Of a stretch of DNA of 64,000 nt, positions 24,253-35,432 are shown piece by piece. The stretch is from Mugil cephalus (lineage: Eukaryota > Chordata > Actinopteri > Mugiliformes > Mugilidae): contig NC_061776.1 in the NCBI RefSeq assembly GCF_022458985.1, forward strand, positions 5,874,088 to 5,938,087, given 5' to 3'. Position numbers and translations under genes: made by a program. The notes beneath the pieces were generated by a model. The model was not told the DNA's origin. It did not search any database and saw only the letters and a program-made list of their open reading frames with translations. Position 1 is the first letter of the stretch; each line of letters starts with the position of its first letter.

Positions 24253-27200
24253 ATGCAATAGACGTCCCAGTGTATGCATGTTGCACGTGAGAGGAAAAAC
24301 ATATAAACATGCGTTATTGAGAATAGAACTGTCTTGTGTGCAGAAAGATCATCAGCTAACCTTGAAAATATTTAACACAAACTTCATTGACGGTTGTGAA
24401 TCAAGTCTTTTTTGTGTGTTTCAGCGTCGCAGGTGTGCAGCTTTCACCCTGACTGGTGAGTTTTCACCCTGACTCGCGCTGCGTTGCCAGGTATAGATGC
24501 CAGGGCGGGCGAGTCATATTTTTGGCAACGGGACAGCAGCAGACAGCTGGCTGACAGCGGCACTCTGAGACATTAACCTGCCCAGACACTTCTCTTTACC
24601 CCTGGCTCAACACAACCATGGAGCCCCCGCCGCAGGCAAATACTCTGCACATGGAAAAAAAAAAATGAGTAGACATGGTGCATTTCATGCGTACAATACA
24701 CTTCATTTATTTATTTATTTTGCATTTTTTTTTTGCATTTATTTGGCACCTTTTAAGATGCGTTAAAGAAACAAAAATGGTAGTAGTATTTTAGTTTTTT
24801 TTAATCATTATTATTTTTATAATGCATGCCAGGGAAACCCCCCAAAAAACCCTCAGGAGGCTTGAAGAGGAGGGCTCCCAAAAATAACAGTTAGACTTTA
24901 AAAAAAGGAATCAAAACAGAAGACAAAAAGTGATGGATTATTCACAAAGCAAACATTTTTATTTTATTTTTTTTAAAGAATTTTTAAATGACCTTGGACA
25001 AAGTTTAACCAAGTAAGGAGGAAGTGAATTCCGTATCCAGGGACGTTGCATTTGTTTTTCTCTTACTCGGTTGTAAGGAGCATTTATTTTATTGAACCAA
25101 ATACCAGATTACAGTTTATGATGATGCTATAAATGCAAATAAAACGAATAAAAAATGGCTTCAGTCCAGTTTCAACACCCTCTCTGTGGCACCTGGAATA
25201 AAAAAAGCCATAAAAGCCTCCGTGCTGAACGTGTCTTCGACAGTTTTATTTGTTCATTTCTACGTTTTTACTCTGGTTATTGATCTCCAACCTGAGGCTA
25301 CTTTGACCCACATTTCTTCCACTCGGCATCACTCAGGGTGAGTTGTCAGCTAACTGCCTCAAAATGTGATGTTCAACATTACCGCCGCTGACAGGTTTCT
25401 ATTGAGGAAGCTTGTAAAGCTTCAGCTCCAGACTTGCAAACATTTATTTATCATTAATTAATGACAGCCAGTGAAAGACAGACACGCAGACGGATACAGT
25501 CGGGCAGGCATCCAGCTCGACAAGCAGGAGCACAGACAGACAGACAGAACGGCACGCTGCACTGTAAATCCTCACTTGGGAATTTAGTAGAATCACCTTA
25601 TTGTACTCACATGAATTGCCTTGACTTCATTTATTTATTTTTTCCAGTTCAAATGAAATGATCTATTTAGAGTTTGTAATATTTAAGCTTGAAAGTTTAA
25701 GGCGAGGCGCAGCAGCAAGAACAATACTTCTTCACCCACTCATCATTTACAGATTTTTTGCTTTATTAACATGTTTTCTATCAAACTACCTTTATTAAAA
25801 AAAAAAATTAAAAAGTGGTAAAAATGCACATTTAGGCCTCTAATTTACTCCTAAATTGTCTAAAAGTCGTCTTTCTACTGTTAGCCTCATCTCTACTATG
25901 GCATATGAGGCACTGTTGTGAAGCTCTGTTTCTCCTGCAGAAGTCTGTCGTGTCCAAATATGGTCATATCCTTTCTATTGGCAAAAAAACGTGAAAGTAG
26001 GAAGGCCGATCCGAACTTGCACTCTCATTGGTTGGTGTCGATTTCTGACAACGTGATTCATTCAAAAGCATCACGTGACCAGATATTCAGAAAAAAAAAT
26101 GCTCAAACTAGCAAGAAAATTCAAAGAAAAGACAGATGAAGGAGAGGAGAGGGGAAGTCAGACTCATCTGAGTTCATCCGACCGTAAATTGTCTATATAT
26201 GTCTCATATGATTATGTGATGTGTTTTGAAGGATTTGAGTAGAGTTGGTTTTGGTTCATAGAGGTTTCCAATAAACTTTAGTCATTACTCAGATTTCTGT
26301 TCTGGAAATGTAGTGCACAGCTATTGGGGATCCTTAAGAATAACTAAATAAATCACTAAAAACACCTCAGTGCATGTTTATATAAACCATAAAAAGGTAC
26401 AATGCTGCCTCTAAGCTGTACTGTTGCAACGATATAAATAATGTGGATGTACTGTGCACCAGCAGCGTTCATTTTAATTGCAGTGGATTTTTCTACATAA
26501 CATAGAACGTGCATTTAAATGTGTGTGTGTTGCATCCACCCTCCACTCTCAGTCTGCTGCCAGGCTGTCCTGCACGCCGTCGTTGGCTCTTTCCAAACGG
26601 TCCTGGATGCCAAAAGTGCGGCATTCGTTCCGAGTGCCAGCAGCTCACCTGTCAACACGACTCTGACATTATCATTAGTGGCAAAGACACTAGAAGTTGA
26701 ATGTAGAAAACCTGACTAGAAGGTTTTACATTTTAGTAGAACAGGCTGTAATGTTCAGCTCATTATGTATTTAATCTGTTCTCATTCAGTTACTTCTGAC
26801 AACGTTATCAGCTCAACATCCACGGAGTAAACGTGAACTCAGCCTGTGTGTGACTGTGTATCTCGATGTCCTGTTTCTACACTTCAAATGTTGCAATTTC
26901 CTCCTTTAATGTTTATGGCCCCGTGGTTAAAGTTCATCTAACTTCTTGGGTAATAAGCTAATACAGGTTATCTCGGCTGCACTGGGGCCAAGATCATTTG
27001 GATGTTGTCTCTGGGAGAGAAGAAAGACAAAGAATTGTCGCAAAAGGTCAAAAGCATGATTATGTTTGCTATTCTTAAACCCACTAATGGGATCTATTGC
27101 GCAGTGTTGGAGCAAAGTAAAAAACAGTGAACATGAAAGCTGTAACCACATATAACCTGATGAAGGTAAACTAAGGTATATAAAAAGAAATGGAAAAACT

Positions 27201-27392
27201 GGGTGAACTTAATGGAAAAAGTGTCAAACGCTGGCATATAGTGCAGCACTTATTGGTTAGCTAACACGCTACATGTTTAATTATCAATGAAATAAATATG
27301 TTTTAGAATTTCTACAATGCGTAGTGTGCTATTACAGACACATAATGGATGTATTGGTAACTTCTTCCATCAACATGTGACCTGGGCTATGG
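24253..27392. other. Intergenic, AT-rich, no recognisable gene
   Basis: T-rich and A-rich tracts are frequent (24655-24664, 24711-24740, 24958-24975, 25797-25807). A short cagacaga run lies at 25527-25549. The frames at 26478-26719 overlap in three registers and have no domain. Nothing else is recognised. Confidence 0.45.
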
Positions 27393-27685
27393 AGGACCAA
27401 CTCTGCCATAATCAAAAATAAATATATAAATGAATAAATACTTACAGCTATATTCCATAAATAATTAAATAAATGAATAAATACCTAAATATGTATGGAG
27501 GAACAGCTCTGCCATAATTAAAAATAAATAAATGAATGAATACATAAATAAACACCTACAGATATATACCATAAATAGATAAATAAATCACTTAATAACA
27601 CTAGAATATGCCATAGATAATTAAGTAAATAAATACCTATACATGTGCCATAAATGCTATTTATTTATTTTATTTATGTATTTAT
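27393..27685. repeat. AT-rich tandem repeat, ~106 bp period, with fold-back end
   Basis: The marker ctctgccataat recurs at 27401 and 27507, each followed by aaaataaata-rich sequence with ataccataaata blocks. The last part (tatttatttattttatttat, 27657 on) is complementary to the preceding AAAT-rich units, giving fold-back potential. Confidence 0.65.
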
Positions 27686-28849
27686 TTACTGATGTTCAGG
27701 CAGTGTTCACAGCCCCCTCATCTGCATTACATTTCATTGTGCATGCTGAAGTTCCCTCTATCCCCACTTTATGTGGGGATAGAGAGAAGAGTAACACCAG
27801 TGTGGTTTTACGCATAATCTGAGCATAAGAAATCACTGAGAATCGGTTAAAACGTGTCCCAGAATGAAATCCAAATGGCTCATTTTCTGATAAGAACTGA
27901 CTCTGGCTACTTCCCTCCTGTCGTAAGAATTTCCACAGAGCTATTGAAGCGAACAAGGTTTGTGCTGTAAATGTTTGCAGTCTATATGTAGGATGTAGTT
28001 AAACAGTCAAAAACATCCACGTCTGTGAAAGAGTTAAACTACGCTATAACGGAATCCACCAACAGAGCTGCCAGGAAAGAAATACATTTTCTGTGCATAA
28101 CATTTAAATATTAAAAGGCGAGCGGTGGTTATGCAAGGCCTGGCTGTTAATGTCACATTTATGTTTTATTGTCTGGTGATTTAATAAGGTAAAAGACTTG
28201 GCGCTTGCTGCTGTTTTTGCTTTCAAGCACCAAGTCAGGTTTTCCAGGAGTCACGTCGAGTGGAGTCAACGTCCCGTTTTTTGCCAAGTCTACGAGTCTG
28301 CAGCTCTATGCGAAAACCAGAACCTGTGCAACATGCGCCACAGTAAATACATGTCTTCGAAAGTGTCACATCTTCTGCGAATGCCTCTAGAACGTATGAA
28401 GTGGGAGAGCAGAAAAAGACACATGTGGCGACTCCGGATCAAATGTCTCCGTCTCCCCCCTCCAGGCTGACAGCGAGGACGGTCCATTTGGCTTCTGGTA
28501 CTCAGAACCAAAAATAATACACCTCCGCTATGTGTTTAGTTCACGCTGTGATCTGTTTATTACATTTCTGTCTGACCACTGGCTGACAGTGCAGTATCAC
28601 ATGGAGGGAGTGGGAAGGAGAAGCATATAGCTTCCACGGAATAATTCATCATCATCATCATCTCTCTGTAGGACTGGTCGCTGAAAGGATTGGAAATGTT
28701 TCTCTCCTTTAGAGGAAGAACTTTGACTGTTTTTCTTAGTCTATTTGAATTAATCAGTTTTTAAGATACTATGCTGCTATTTTAGGCTTGTGGAAAAGCA
28801 GTTCGGACAGAAAAACTGAAGCGCAAATATAATTTAAAGATGAATCAAT
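27686..28849. other. Intergenic, no recognisable gene
   Basis: The block at about 27865-27915 echoes 5850-5920. A (CAT)n stretch lies near 28646-28662. Frames at 28198-28511 overlap on both strands without domains. Confidence 0.45.
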
Positions 28850-28931
28850 CGCTGTGAGCAGGGTTTGAACCTGCGCGGGGAATCCCCATTGGATTTCAAG
28901 TCCAACGCCTTAACCACTCGGCCATCACAGC
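28850..28931 (-). tRNA. tRNA-Ser(TGA)
   Basis: The gene is 82 nt and type II, as expected for serine. The acceptor gctgtga pairs with tcacagc and is followed by discriminator G. The A box is tggccgagtgg, the anticodon loop is cttgaaa with anticodon TGA, and the extra arm is gggg-att-cccc. The T arm is gcagg with loop ttcaaac and cctgc, giving B box ggttcaaaccc. All stems pair. It differs from the other tRNA-Ser at 57319-57400 at two positions (extra-arm loop and T-loop end). The first run of four or more T downstream on the minus strand is about 35 nt away (28811-28815), unusually far for a Pol III terminator. Its 5' flank is formed almost immediately by a hAT-like remnant starting near 28942. 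It delivers serine at UCA codons if expressed. Confidence 0.93.
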
Positions 28932-28941
28932 TCATTTTTTG

Positions 28942-29975
28942 TGTAATATTCAGGCTGGTATCGTTGATATCAATCTGATATCACTACGTTGTGTAAATAC
29001 ACCCTAATGTGTCTGGTAAAACTAAAAAAAATGTGTATTTTTTTGTGTATTTCATATCATAGCTTCATAAAGAATACAAGACGTCAGAGTGGTTTATTTA
29101 CTTATTTTAAACTCTGAAGTATATTGATGTAGTGGCCTCTTTTACTATATAGCCGAGCTAATACAACAACAGAAAAAACAGAGACATTTTCACACAACAT
29201 ATGTGAAAATGGTGTTTCAAACACTAAAAAAGAAACAAATAAAATAATAAGACCATTAAAATAAATTATTGTGTAACTATTAACTCACCTGAGCATTAAA
29301 AAAAAGCTTGCGGTATTTGAATGACTGAACACATGTTGCTCTTTCTGGGAAAAAAAAGCTGCCATTACGGTAATGGTGACACATAGCTGTTTGGAGGAAT
29401 TTGATGGTAAAAAGTTAATTATACCCTTGAGACGTCACAAAGATCTTCCAGACAAAAGCACAACTCGCCAGTGTTAAACCACACTTTGATTATTGTCAGT
29501 AGAGCAAACCACTGTGAGTTACGGTAATTAAAAAAGGGGTTAAGATACTATAAAATAAAAACCTGCTCCTCATCATAAATGCTTCATTTTCTGTGTTGTG
29601 GTTTAACCTGATGTTTGTTGCATTGCCACAACTCAGTAGTTTAGTTACTTTCCACTGTGTTCCTACATTACCTCCCATGACTCCAGTATCAAAAGTATTG
29701 ATATTTTGATTTGAGAATCGATTCTAGAGCGTTAAGCTGATTGGTGACCCTAAATTGACCCTTTGTGTGAGTGCGAATGGGTGTTTGTCCCTGTGTTATA
29801 GGGTGGTGATAGGGTGGAGACCTGTCCAGGGTGTACCCCGCCTGTCGCCCGATGCCAACTGGGATAGGCACCAGCAACCCCCGCGACCCTAGTGGGGATT
29901 AAGTGGTATGAGATGAGATTTTAGAGCATGAAGAACCTGGTATCTTAAGTATCGATATTTCAGTATCGGTCACTA
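28942..29975 (-). mobile_element. hAT-like element, long copy with right terminus
   Basis: It shares caggctggtatcg, taatgtgtctggtaaaacta, ctctgaagtatattgatgta and gaccattaaaataaattatt with the other two copies. The minus strand near 29580-29680 reads TQWKVTKLLSCGNATN and then IRLNHNTENEAFM, a BED-finger remnant. The right terminus cagtatcggtcacta, inverted tagtgaccgatactg, matches the tagtgatgtccgatacc left terminus seen at 22637. The left terminus itself is lost at the tRNA-Ser boundary. Confidence 0.8.
29731..29920 (+). mobile_element. LINE/SINE 3' tail nested in the hAT-like element
   Basis: Blocks gattggtgaccctaaattga, cctgtccagggtgtaccccg, gatgccaactgggataggca and ccgcgaccctagtggggatt form the 3' end of a very common fish non-LTR element. 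It interrupts the hAT copy between tctagagc (29723-29730) and tttagagc (29920-29927), a likely target-site duplication of about seven bases. An older copy of the same family lies at 49384-49590. Confidence 0.8.
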
Positions 29976-30592
29976 GTGAGAAAGCCAAGACAACAGCTGA
30001 TGGCAACATCTTATCTGCTGTTCTCATTCTGTGGGAGTGAGGATTAATTTGTGGGTGTGAAGGACACTCTGTGAGGTCAGATGGCTGATAAAAGAGAAAA
30101 TTAATCTCAGAACTTCCAGTCCAGGGGCAAAAAAAAAAAAAACTCCAAAGTTGCATTTTTGGAAAATAAAACAAAAAAGATCCTGCTTTTTTTTGTGCAA
30201 ATGCCTGAGTGTGTTTACACGGCTAGGAGTGTCCTGATTGTATTCTGTGTTGCTTGTTTTAGTTTTGACTTTCTTTGTGCAATTTAGTTTTTGAAGTTCT
30301 GAGGAACCAAAATTGTGGTAGCTCTCATGAAAAGCTTCAGACATGTGAAAGATGCAGATGATGGAGTTGTGAAAAAAAAAATCTACAATTGCAGAAGCCA
30401 CAGAGACGGGGAATGGAAAGGAAAGCTTTCAACAAGGGAAAGACGTTTCTCTTGATTTTAGCGTTTGTGCGGGGTAAACAGATAACAGGACACAACAACA
30501 AGTTATGCTTCTGCACATGTATTTATTTATTTATTTATTTAAGTATTTAATGACCCAATACACTTCAGTCGTACTGCATGTTGCAATTTGGT
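29976..30592. other. Intergenic, no recognisable gene
   Basis: A poly-A tract lies at 30128-30141 and an (ATTT)n tract at 30520-30541, directly before the minisatellite. The 125-codon minus frame at 30024-30401 passes through homopolymers and is not credible. Confidence 0.5.
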
Positions 30593-31200
30593 GTTAACCC
30601 TAGGGTTAGGGTAGTGGTTAGACTACCTTAACCCTAGGGTTATACTACCTTAACCCTAGGGTTAGACTACCTTAACTCTAGGGTTAGGGTAGTGGTTAGA
30701 CTACCTTAACCCTAGGGTTAGACTACCTTAACCCTAGGGTTAGACTACCTTATCCCTAGGGTTAGGGTAGTGGTTAGACTACCTTATCCCTAGGGTTAGA
30801 CTACCTTAGTCCTAGGGTTAGACTACCTTAGCCCTAGGGTTAGGGTAGTGGTTAGACTACCTTAACCCTAGGGTTAGACTACCTTAACCCTAGGGTTAGG
30901 GTAGTGGTTAGACTACCTTAACCCTAGGGTTAGACTACCTTAGCCCTAGGGTTAGGGTAGTGGTTAGACTACCTTAACCCTAGGGTTAGACTACCTTATC
31001 CCTAGGGTTAGACTACCTTAGTCCTAGGGTTAGACTACCTTAACCCTAGGGTTAGGGTAGTGGTTAGACTACCTTAACCCTAGGGTTAGACTACCTTAGC
31101 CCTAGGGTTAGGGTAGTGGTTAGACTACCTTAACCCTAGAGTTAGACTACCTTAACCCTAGGGTTAGACTACCTTAACCCTAGGGTTAGACTACCTTAGG
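30593..31200. repeat. Telomere-like two-unit minisatellite
   Basis: There are about 22 units of two kinds. The short unit of 22 bp runs ttagactacctt plus aaccctaggg. The long unit of 34 bp is the same preceded by ttagggtagtgg. I parse the order as L S S three times, L S twice, L S S S, L S, then L S S and a partial unit. The core taaccctagggtta is a perfect 14-base palindrome made of a telomeric CCCTAA and TTAGGG meeting head to head. Variants tagtcc, tagccc and tatccc replace aaccc in recurring positions, indicating spread by block duplication within the array. Confidence 0.95.
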
Positions 31201-31290
31201 ACAAAATACGCTCACCTGCTGACTGAGAAGTTAAATGAGAGAATAAACAGGTGACCTGAGTTAGTTGACTTGTCACCATGTCACCCTTTT

Positions 31291-31411
31291 ACCATAACAT
31301 TATGACCACCTTCCTTAATATTGTGCATCCAAAACAGTTGTGACTCATGGGAGAATGGACATGGGCCTTCAATGTTATTTACTTCGCCTGTCCTGGTCAT
31401 AATGTCATGCC
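31291..31411 (-). mobile_element. Minimal Tc1-like derivative, 121 bp
   Basis: The left end accataacattatgaccacc with gtgactcatgggagaatgga is fused directly to the other end, which carries atttacttcgcctgtcctgg and tcataatgtcatgcc. Only the two ends of the family remain. It is the shortest copy with both termini in the window. Confidence 0.8.
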
Positions 31412-31619
31412 TTTAAATATAGCGCACACCAAGGTATATTATAAGAGTGATTGATATTTCATTTGGTATTACAAGAACCTTTGTTTGTATTTTGGCAGGT
31501 TTTGCTGATGTCACATCATAACCCTAGACTTGAATCCTAAACCATATTCCATCTGCTCCGTATAGATGTATTTACTCTCTATGCTATGTTGGCTGCAGCA
31601 ACGTGCAGATATTATGTCT
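31412..31619. other. Intergenic, nothing recognised
   Basis: No repeat or gene is recognised in this short stretch. Confidence 0.4.
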
Positions 31620-32330
31620 TGAGTTACATTTTCTAACTCTAAAACGTGCGCCGTCCAAAATCACATGCTTCTCGTTGATCCGCATCGCGTATCATCGTTC
31701 AACTCCCTCAGAAGCCGCCAGCCACTCGGAAACTTGTTCATTACTGCAGAAACGGCTTTCCTCACATCTGTTTTACAGCTGAGCTCGCCCCTCGCCCGCC
31801 ACTCACCTCCCACTTTAATAGTTAGTCGCTGGAAAATTCATAAATTGATGTCTTTGCAGCGGAGATAGAGTTTGTTCTGTTTTGCCGTTCGGCCCCGTTA
31901 GTCGAATCCCCCCGTCTCTGGAAATACGGGCCGTGTCAAACCTGAGCCTCGGAATTCTGGGAAACGCATTTAGCTCCACTCCCAGCGTAGCAGAGTTTCA
32001 GGATCCATCCCTGCAGTCAGTCACTGACTCCTCACCACATGGGAGACTGTCAATTCCCCCTGTAATTACATTAAGCGCAGAATCTCCCAGAATATTAGCT
32101 CAAATGGAGAGGAATGTTCAGCACTCTCACTCGGCCACCCCGGTATTGTCTATACTTCTCAATGCTGTGTTTGTTTTTGATTGTTTTTTTTTTTTTTCCT
32201 TCCCCCGCAAACCAAAAACTCTAGAGTTTCTCAGGGAGGAAGAGCGATGGCCGCGGCGGGCTCTCTGTGGGATCTCTCCTGCTGCTGATACAGATGTTTA
32301 TCTGATCAACCAAACACAGATATAAGGTTT
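31620..32330. promoter_or_regulatory. Candidate conserved non-coding element
   Basis: This is a unique, GC-richer block without transposon similarity. It includes ccccctgtaattacattaag (taatta-type homeodomain word) near 32058 and aatattagctcaaatggaga near 32091. The open frame at 31882-32325 uses a non-ATG start, crosses a poly-T tract and has no domain. The regulatory reading is an inference from composition. Confidence 0.3.
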
Positions 32331-32993
32331 CATGGAAGGCAGGAGGACGTGTCAACCGCAGAGTTGTACTTGAGCTTTTTGAAAAGCTTCACAAACTGAT
32401 CTCTTTAAAAGCTCAATGCAATGAGCTATTATGTCTTTATATCAATAAAAGGAGGTAAGCTTCTCTAGATACTAGAAGGATCAAGGGACAAAAATCATCA
32501 ATTCAACTTCTTGGGAGTTTTCCTTTAAATGGGAGTTCTCAGTATGCGTTCTCCAAGTCCAAGTTCCAATTCAATGTATGTGTCTGACCAAGTAAGTTCC
32601 AAATGCCGGGATGAGTGCTTAGGACGTAGTCGTTTGCGTATATTGGAGAGAGCGCTGTGCTTCCAGTTACAAAATGACCATACTCCACACCAAGTTTGGA
32701 CTTCATAGTCCAACTTGTCAAATCCAAACTACCCAATGCATAAGTCCAAAGTATGTGGCTTTGGTAGTGAGGGACGTCCAAGTACCTGCTTTTGTCTTTT
32801 CAAACAGCACGTTCCTAGCTCCCTGATAAAAAAAAAAAAAATAGCCAAGACTCAACATTTAGCCTACAAACTGAGAAAAGCGTCATCCAAAATAGCTGAC
32901 ATGACTTAGGGTGAACATTTAACGGCCTTAATGAGTAACTGCATTCACAGTTATGAATTAAATCAGTATTATTAGTAATCAGTTTAGCCTTAC
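32331..32993. other. Intergenic, no recognisable gene
   Basis: Only short overlapping frames are present, with a poly-A tract at 32827-32840. Confidence 0.45.
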
Positions 32994-33299
32994 ACCATAG
33001 ACTGTATATAAATATTCCATTTTTGGAGCCAGAATCTTGCTGAGTGGAGTCACGGGGAGCAGCGATATTGGTCGCTTCCTCCAGGCTCACTCGGGTGACA
33101 GAAATGACAGAAACCATCTTTGCAAAAAAATAAAAATAATAATAATAATTCAGATGCGTTAATCTGCCCAGTAACATGGAGGGAGTGGAGCTTATGAGCT
33201 ATACTGCATATACTGCAGCCAGTCACCAGGGGAGCTCTACTTGCTTTGGCTTCACATTTGAGGAGTCATTTCCGTCCATTCATCTTTATAGTCTGTGGT
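32994..33299. mobile_element. MITE with accatagactgtat termini
   Basis: The left end accatagactgtatataaat is matched by the inverted right end accacagactataaagatga. The ~306 bp body is non-coding. The terminus is one I recall from common fish MITEs. Confidence 0.65.
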
Positions 33300-33400
33300 C
33301 TAAACACACGGTACGAGAGGATTTTCCACGCTCTAAACACCTTGGTTTGTTTGGTGAAAGTTGAAACATTAAACGGTCAAGCTGCCTAATCAGCAGAATT

Positions 33401-33810
33401 TCTATCGGCATCATCATTGCTGTGCAGATGTAGCTAACATCTGGGCTGCAGATTAGCCTGTTTGCTATTTGATGTAGCTAACATCTGGGCTGCAGATTAG
33501 CCTGTTTGCTATTCGATGTAGCAAACATCTGGGCTGCAGATTAGCCTGTTAGCACTATTGGCGTCATCATTGCTGTGCAGATGTAGCTAACATTTGGGCT
33601 GCAGATTAGCCTGTTTGCTATTCGATGTAGCTAACATCTGGGCTGCAGATTAGCCTGTTAGCACTATTGGCGTCATCATTGCTGTGCAGATGTAGCTAAC
33701 ATTTGGGCTGCAGATTAGCCTGTTTGCTATTCGATGTAGCTAACATCTGGGCTGCAGATTAGCCTGTTAGCACTATTGGCGTCATCATTGCTATTCAGAT
33801 ATAGCTAACA
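33401..33810. repeat. Higher-order tandem repeat of 44 and 65 bp units
   Basis: All units share gatgtagctaacatctgggc and tgcagattagcctgtt. Unit A (44 bp) ends tgctattc; unit B (65 bp) ends agcactattggcgtcatcat and tgctgtgca. The order is partial B, A, A, B, A, B, A, B, so the last part is a 109 bp A+B dimer repeated three times with very few differences. Confidence 0.95.
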
Positions 33811-34309
33811 AACAAGTGTTATTTGTTATAACTATATTTGGGACCAATTGTTTCTGTACAATAACACATGCGTATTTAACAACAAATAGTATAGCTTGTA
33901 TCTGTATGGCAGGTGGTTACATACATTCACATGTTCAGTCTACTTTAGCTAGCAGTTTAATCATAGTTTCATACAATGATAATATATTTGAAATACAAAA
34001 TACATTACAAATTACACGTCCAAACCTGTATTCTGTAACAACAAATAAATGTAATAAATTAAATTAGAATGGAGGTGAGCGTGAGAAAGTGATTTAATGG
34101 GATTTCAATAGATTTTTCCAGATTTCACTTCTAAACTGTTGTCCCTTCTTCAGTAGGTAGCCAGTGACCAAACTCCAGCTACACTGAATTACAGTCCTTA
34201 TATTCTGTGACGTAACTTCAGGTGGTGATTAGAGGAAAGTAAGCCGTGCTGTCTAGGACTTATCCACATTCGCACAAAGCGTTTTTTTTTTTTCTTCACG
34301 TCACTCCCA
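33811..34309. other. Intergenic, no recognisable gene
   Basis: AT-rich sequence with an 83-codon frame at 33816-34067 that has no domain. Confidence 0.4.
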
Positions 34310-34640
34310 TATAATTACACCGCTAAGTGTTTCACAGGGAGACATGGGAGGAGATCTGGGTGGTCTCCCGGCTTCCTCGCTCCCTGCAGCACATCAACCG
34401 GAGACGTGTGATTCACCCGTCATTAGCATTCCACCGCACCAAACTAGCAGGATGTGAGCGAGGAGCAGCCACGGTGTCTCCACGTCTGACCCCCTAAACT
34501 CACTGTTTGGATTGTGTAATTGTCTCATTTTTGACATATCACCATTGGGCAGGTTCAATCATTTAGTTTATGATCTGTAATTTTAATAATTAGACTGACG
34601 CATCACTGCACAAATGGTAAAATATCAGATTTGCACTGGC
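34310..34640. promoter_or_regulatory. Candidate conserved non-coding element
   Basis: A unique block between repeats, with gattgtgtaattgtctcatt near 34510 and ttttaataattagactgacg near 34581 (homeodomain-type words). Composition-based inference only. Confidence 0.25.
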
Positions 34641-34685
34641 AGTTTATTGATCCAAGAAGCATAAGATATAAACACAATTTGAAAG

Positions 34686-35432
34686 CTGGGATGTCAAACA
34701 TATGGCCCGAGGGCCAAAACCAGCCCATCAGAGGGTGTAATCTGGCCCACGGCATGAATTTGCAAAACCCTTAATTGCAATTTTCCCCATATTATGCAGG
34801 ATTAGAGCCACTAGGAAAAAAACATAATAAATTAGATGGATTTTTTGTTTTTGTTTTTGTTTTTTGAGTTGTGACTTTAATCTCAGAACTCTGACTTTTT
34901 TTCTCAGAATTGTGGGGAAAAAAGTCAGAACTCAAAATAAATAAATAAATCATTTGCTACAACACTACAATTTTTTGCCTAATCCTCTTCCTTAAACTTC
35001 AAACCAAAAGTGTCATTGAGATCATAAAGTTTAAAGGTTGACGGATATTTCTGCTGCTGTATTCCCACAGGAATTATCAGGGATTCATTTTAATTCTGAG
35101 AATTCTGAGATTCTGATTAAAGTTTTTCTCAGATTTTTTTCTCAGAATTCTGACTTTTTTCTCAAAAACAAATCATTTGATCTAACTACACTTTCTTCAG
35201 TAAGATATAACAACATAAAATTGCACTTATTTTTCTTTGAAAATGTCCTTTTTCATAAAATATTTTAATATATAATTAATTAAATGTAAACATTTTCATA
35301 ATATTCTTGTTCTTCTTTGCACTAAAACAAATGCAAACATTTGGAGTTGTCTTTCTTTATAGGTTATTAAGCTACTAATGGTACTAGTCCTGCCACATGA
35401 TCCCTGAAGTGAAATGAGTTTGACGTCTCTGA
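34686..35432. mobile_element. hAT-like non-autonomous element, tgtcaaac termini
   Basis: The left end gctgggatgtcaaacatatg and the inverted right end agagacgtcaaactcatttc form terminal inverted repeats. Next to the left end lie ggcccgagggccaaaaccag and aatctggcccacgg, blocks I recall from a common fish repeat. The interior has alternating ctcagaattctgac and gtcagaactc stretches of low complexity. It has no coding capacity. Confidence 0.7.

Noticed and set aside
30593-31200. Genuine telomere end
   Set aside because: The units are not pure TTAGGG, both orientations alternate, and ordinary sequence continues on both sides.
31882-32325. 147-codon plus-strand open frame
   Set aside because: It starts at a non-ATG codon, crosses a poly-T tract and has no recognisable domain or splice structure.
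33401-33810. Possible CRISPR array because of regularly repeated units
   Set aside because: The units are directly adjacent with no unique spacers, and the DNA is eukaryotic.
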